A stretch of DNA of 15,062 bases, taken from contig JAUVON010000032.1 in NCBI GenBank assembly GCA_030599175.1, positions 1 to 15,062 of the forward strand, written 5' to 3'. The position numbers were made by a program, and so were the translations under genes. Within the stretch, counting starts at the first letter, position 1, and every line of letters begins with the position of its first letter. Of this stretch, positions 14,238 through 15,062 are shown piece by piece. The notes under the pieces are model-generated. The model saw nothing but the letters and a program-made list of their open reading frames with translations, was not told the origin of the DNA and searched no databases. The DNA is from Desulfobulbaceae bacterium. Lineage in GTDB: Bacteria > Desulfobacterota > Desulfobulbia > Desulfobulbales > Desulfocapsaceae.

Positions 14238-15062
14238 GTATACCAGTTCACAAAAGTCTGACAGTACCAGGGAGAAGCAGATCATGGTACGGGTTCAGAA
14301 TTTAAAAAAATACTTTCCAATAACAAAGGGACTTATCTGGAGCAAACAGGTCGGTGCGGTTAAAGCGGTGAATAATGTTTCCTTTGACATTATGAAAGGT
14401 GAAACTCTTGGAGTGGTAGGAGAAAGTGGCTGTGGAAAATCAACTACGGGTCGGGCGATTTTAAATTTGCTTAAACCCACCTCGGGTAAAGTGTTTTTTG
14501 AAGACGTTGAAGTTACCGCGTTAAATAATGAGGAACTGCGTCATTTACGGCCCAGGATGCAAATGATTTTTCAGGATTCCTACGATTCCCTTAACCCCAG
14601 GCATTCAGTGGCAAAAATAATTGCCGAACCGATGGTTGTCAATAAGAGTGGCAGCCCGGCAGAGATTCGAGATAGAGTCATGGAACTCCTGGAACTTGTG
14701 GGACTTAATCCGAATCATGCCGTTCGCTATCCCCATGAGTTTTCCGGCGGTCAGCGGCAGCGGATCAACATTGCCAAGGCGTTGGCCCTGAATCCTGAAT
14801 TCATTGTCTGTGATGAACCCATTTCCGCTCTGGATGTTTCAATCCAGGCGCAAATAGTTAATTTATTTCAGGATCTTCAGGAGCAGCTGGGATTAACATA
14901 TCTGTTTATTGCCCATGATTTGAGTATGGTTCAACATATTTCCCACCGGGTGGCGGTTATGTACCTGGGGCAGATTATGGAACTTACAAGTTGTAAAAAC
15001 CTTTCCGATAATCCTTTACATCCCTATACCCAGTCCCTGATGTCTGCAGTGCCGATACCGGA
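14230..15062 (+). CDS. dppF: Dipeptide/oligopeptide-type ABC transporter ATP-binding protein, DppF type (3' end outside window)
   Basis: Second ATPase of the Dpp-type importer, forming a heterodimer with the DppD-type protein. The frame is open from ATG 14230 to the end of the window (277 codons), so roughly 40-60 residues are missing. Walker A is GESGCGKST (64-72), Q-loop IFQDSYDSLNPR near 114-124, signature FSGGQRQR (171-178), Walker B VCDEP with D195 and E196, and H-loop H229 (IAHD). The N-terminal LKKYFPITKG and HPYTQSL near the cut are diagnostic of DppF/OppF. The start overlaps the upstream stop by 8 nt with GGGAGG (14214-14219) as ribosome binding site. ATG 14284, with GGAGAAG 6 nt upstream, is an alternative start that would remove 18 non-conserved residues. 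Confidence 0.94.
   Translation, partial: MPEYTSSQKSDSTREKQIMVRVQNLKKYFPITKGLIWSKQVGAVKAVNNVSFDIMKGETLGVVGESGCGKSTTGRAILNLLKPTSGKVFFEDVEVTALNNEELRHLRPRMQMIFQDSYDSLNPRHSVAKIIAEPMVVNKSGSPAEIRDRVMELLELVGLNPNHAVRYPHEFSGGQRQRINIAKALALNPEFIVCDEPISALDVSIQAQIVNLFQDLQEQLGLTYLFIAHDLSMVQHISHRVAVMYLGQIMELTSCKNLSDNPLHPYTQSLMSAVPIP

Overview
The window reads as chromosome of a moderate-GC Gram-negative anaerobe, most likely a Desulfobacterota (sulfate-reducer-like) bacterium. The reasons are a tungsten-type aldehyde:ferredoxin oxidoreductase (AOR) paired with an iron-dependent alcohol dehydrogenase, high-affinity periplasmic-binding-protein importers with classical signal peptides, and intergenic fold-back repeats of a kind I associate from memory with that group. 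The taxonomic guess is inference; no marker gene is present. All genes are on the + strand.

Region 1 (1-3961) is a HAAT/Liv-type ABC importer for branched-chain amino acids, amides or related small molecules: an ATPase cut by the window start (livF type), two permeases (livH and livM types), then the periplasmic binding protein after a 179-nt leader that can fold into competing stems. Two hairpins follow the binding protein (3960-3990 and 4022-4080).

Region 2 (4215-8974) is a four-gene metabolic cassette: a HAD-fold hydrolase lacking the usual second catalytic Asp, a free-standing class I glutamine-amidotransferase-like protein, an Fe-dependent alcohol dehydrogenase and an AOR. Tight spacing (2 to 43 nt) suggests one operon. 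The last two could carry an alcohol/aldehyde/acid interconversion coupled to NAD(P)H and ferredoxin; the first two would prepare or process the substrate. The actual substrate is not visible from sequence.

Region 3 (8975-15062) is a second importer, of the oligopeptide/dipeptide/nickel (Dpp/Opp) family: binding protein, two permeases and two ATPases, the last cut by the window end. The binding-protein gene is preceded by a 127-bp fold-back repeat (9045-9171). It is followed by a hairpin and then a 247-bp MITE-like palindromic element (10888-11134) with 11-bp perfect terminal inverted repeats and a 9-bp target duplication. A degenerate copy of the fold-back repeat's 3' end lies just upstream of the dppB-type gene. 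These insertions separate the binding protein from its permeases by 467 nt.

Together the layout suggests a catabolic island: two importers bracketing an oxidoreductive pathway for an unidentified, possibly nitrogen-containing, organic substrate. The most unusual sequence structure is the MITE-like element and the fold-back repeat family around the Dpp-type binding-protein gene.
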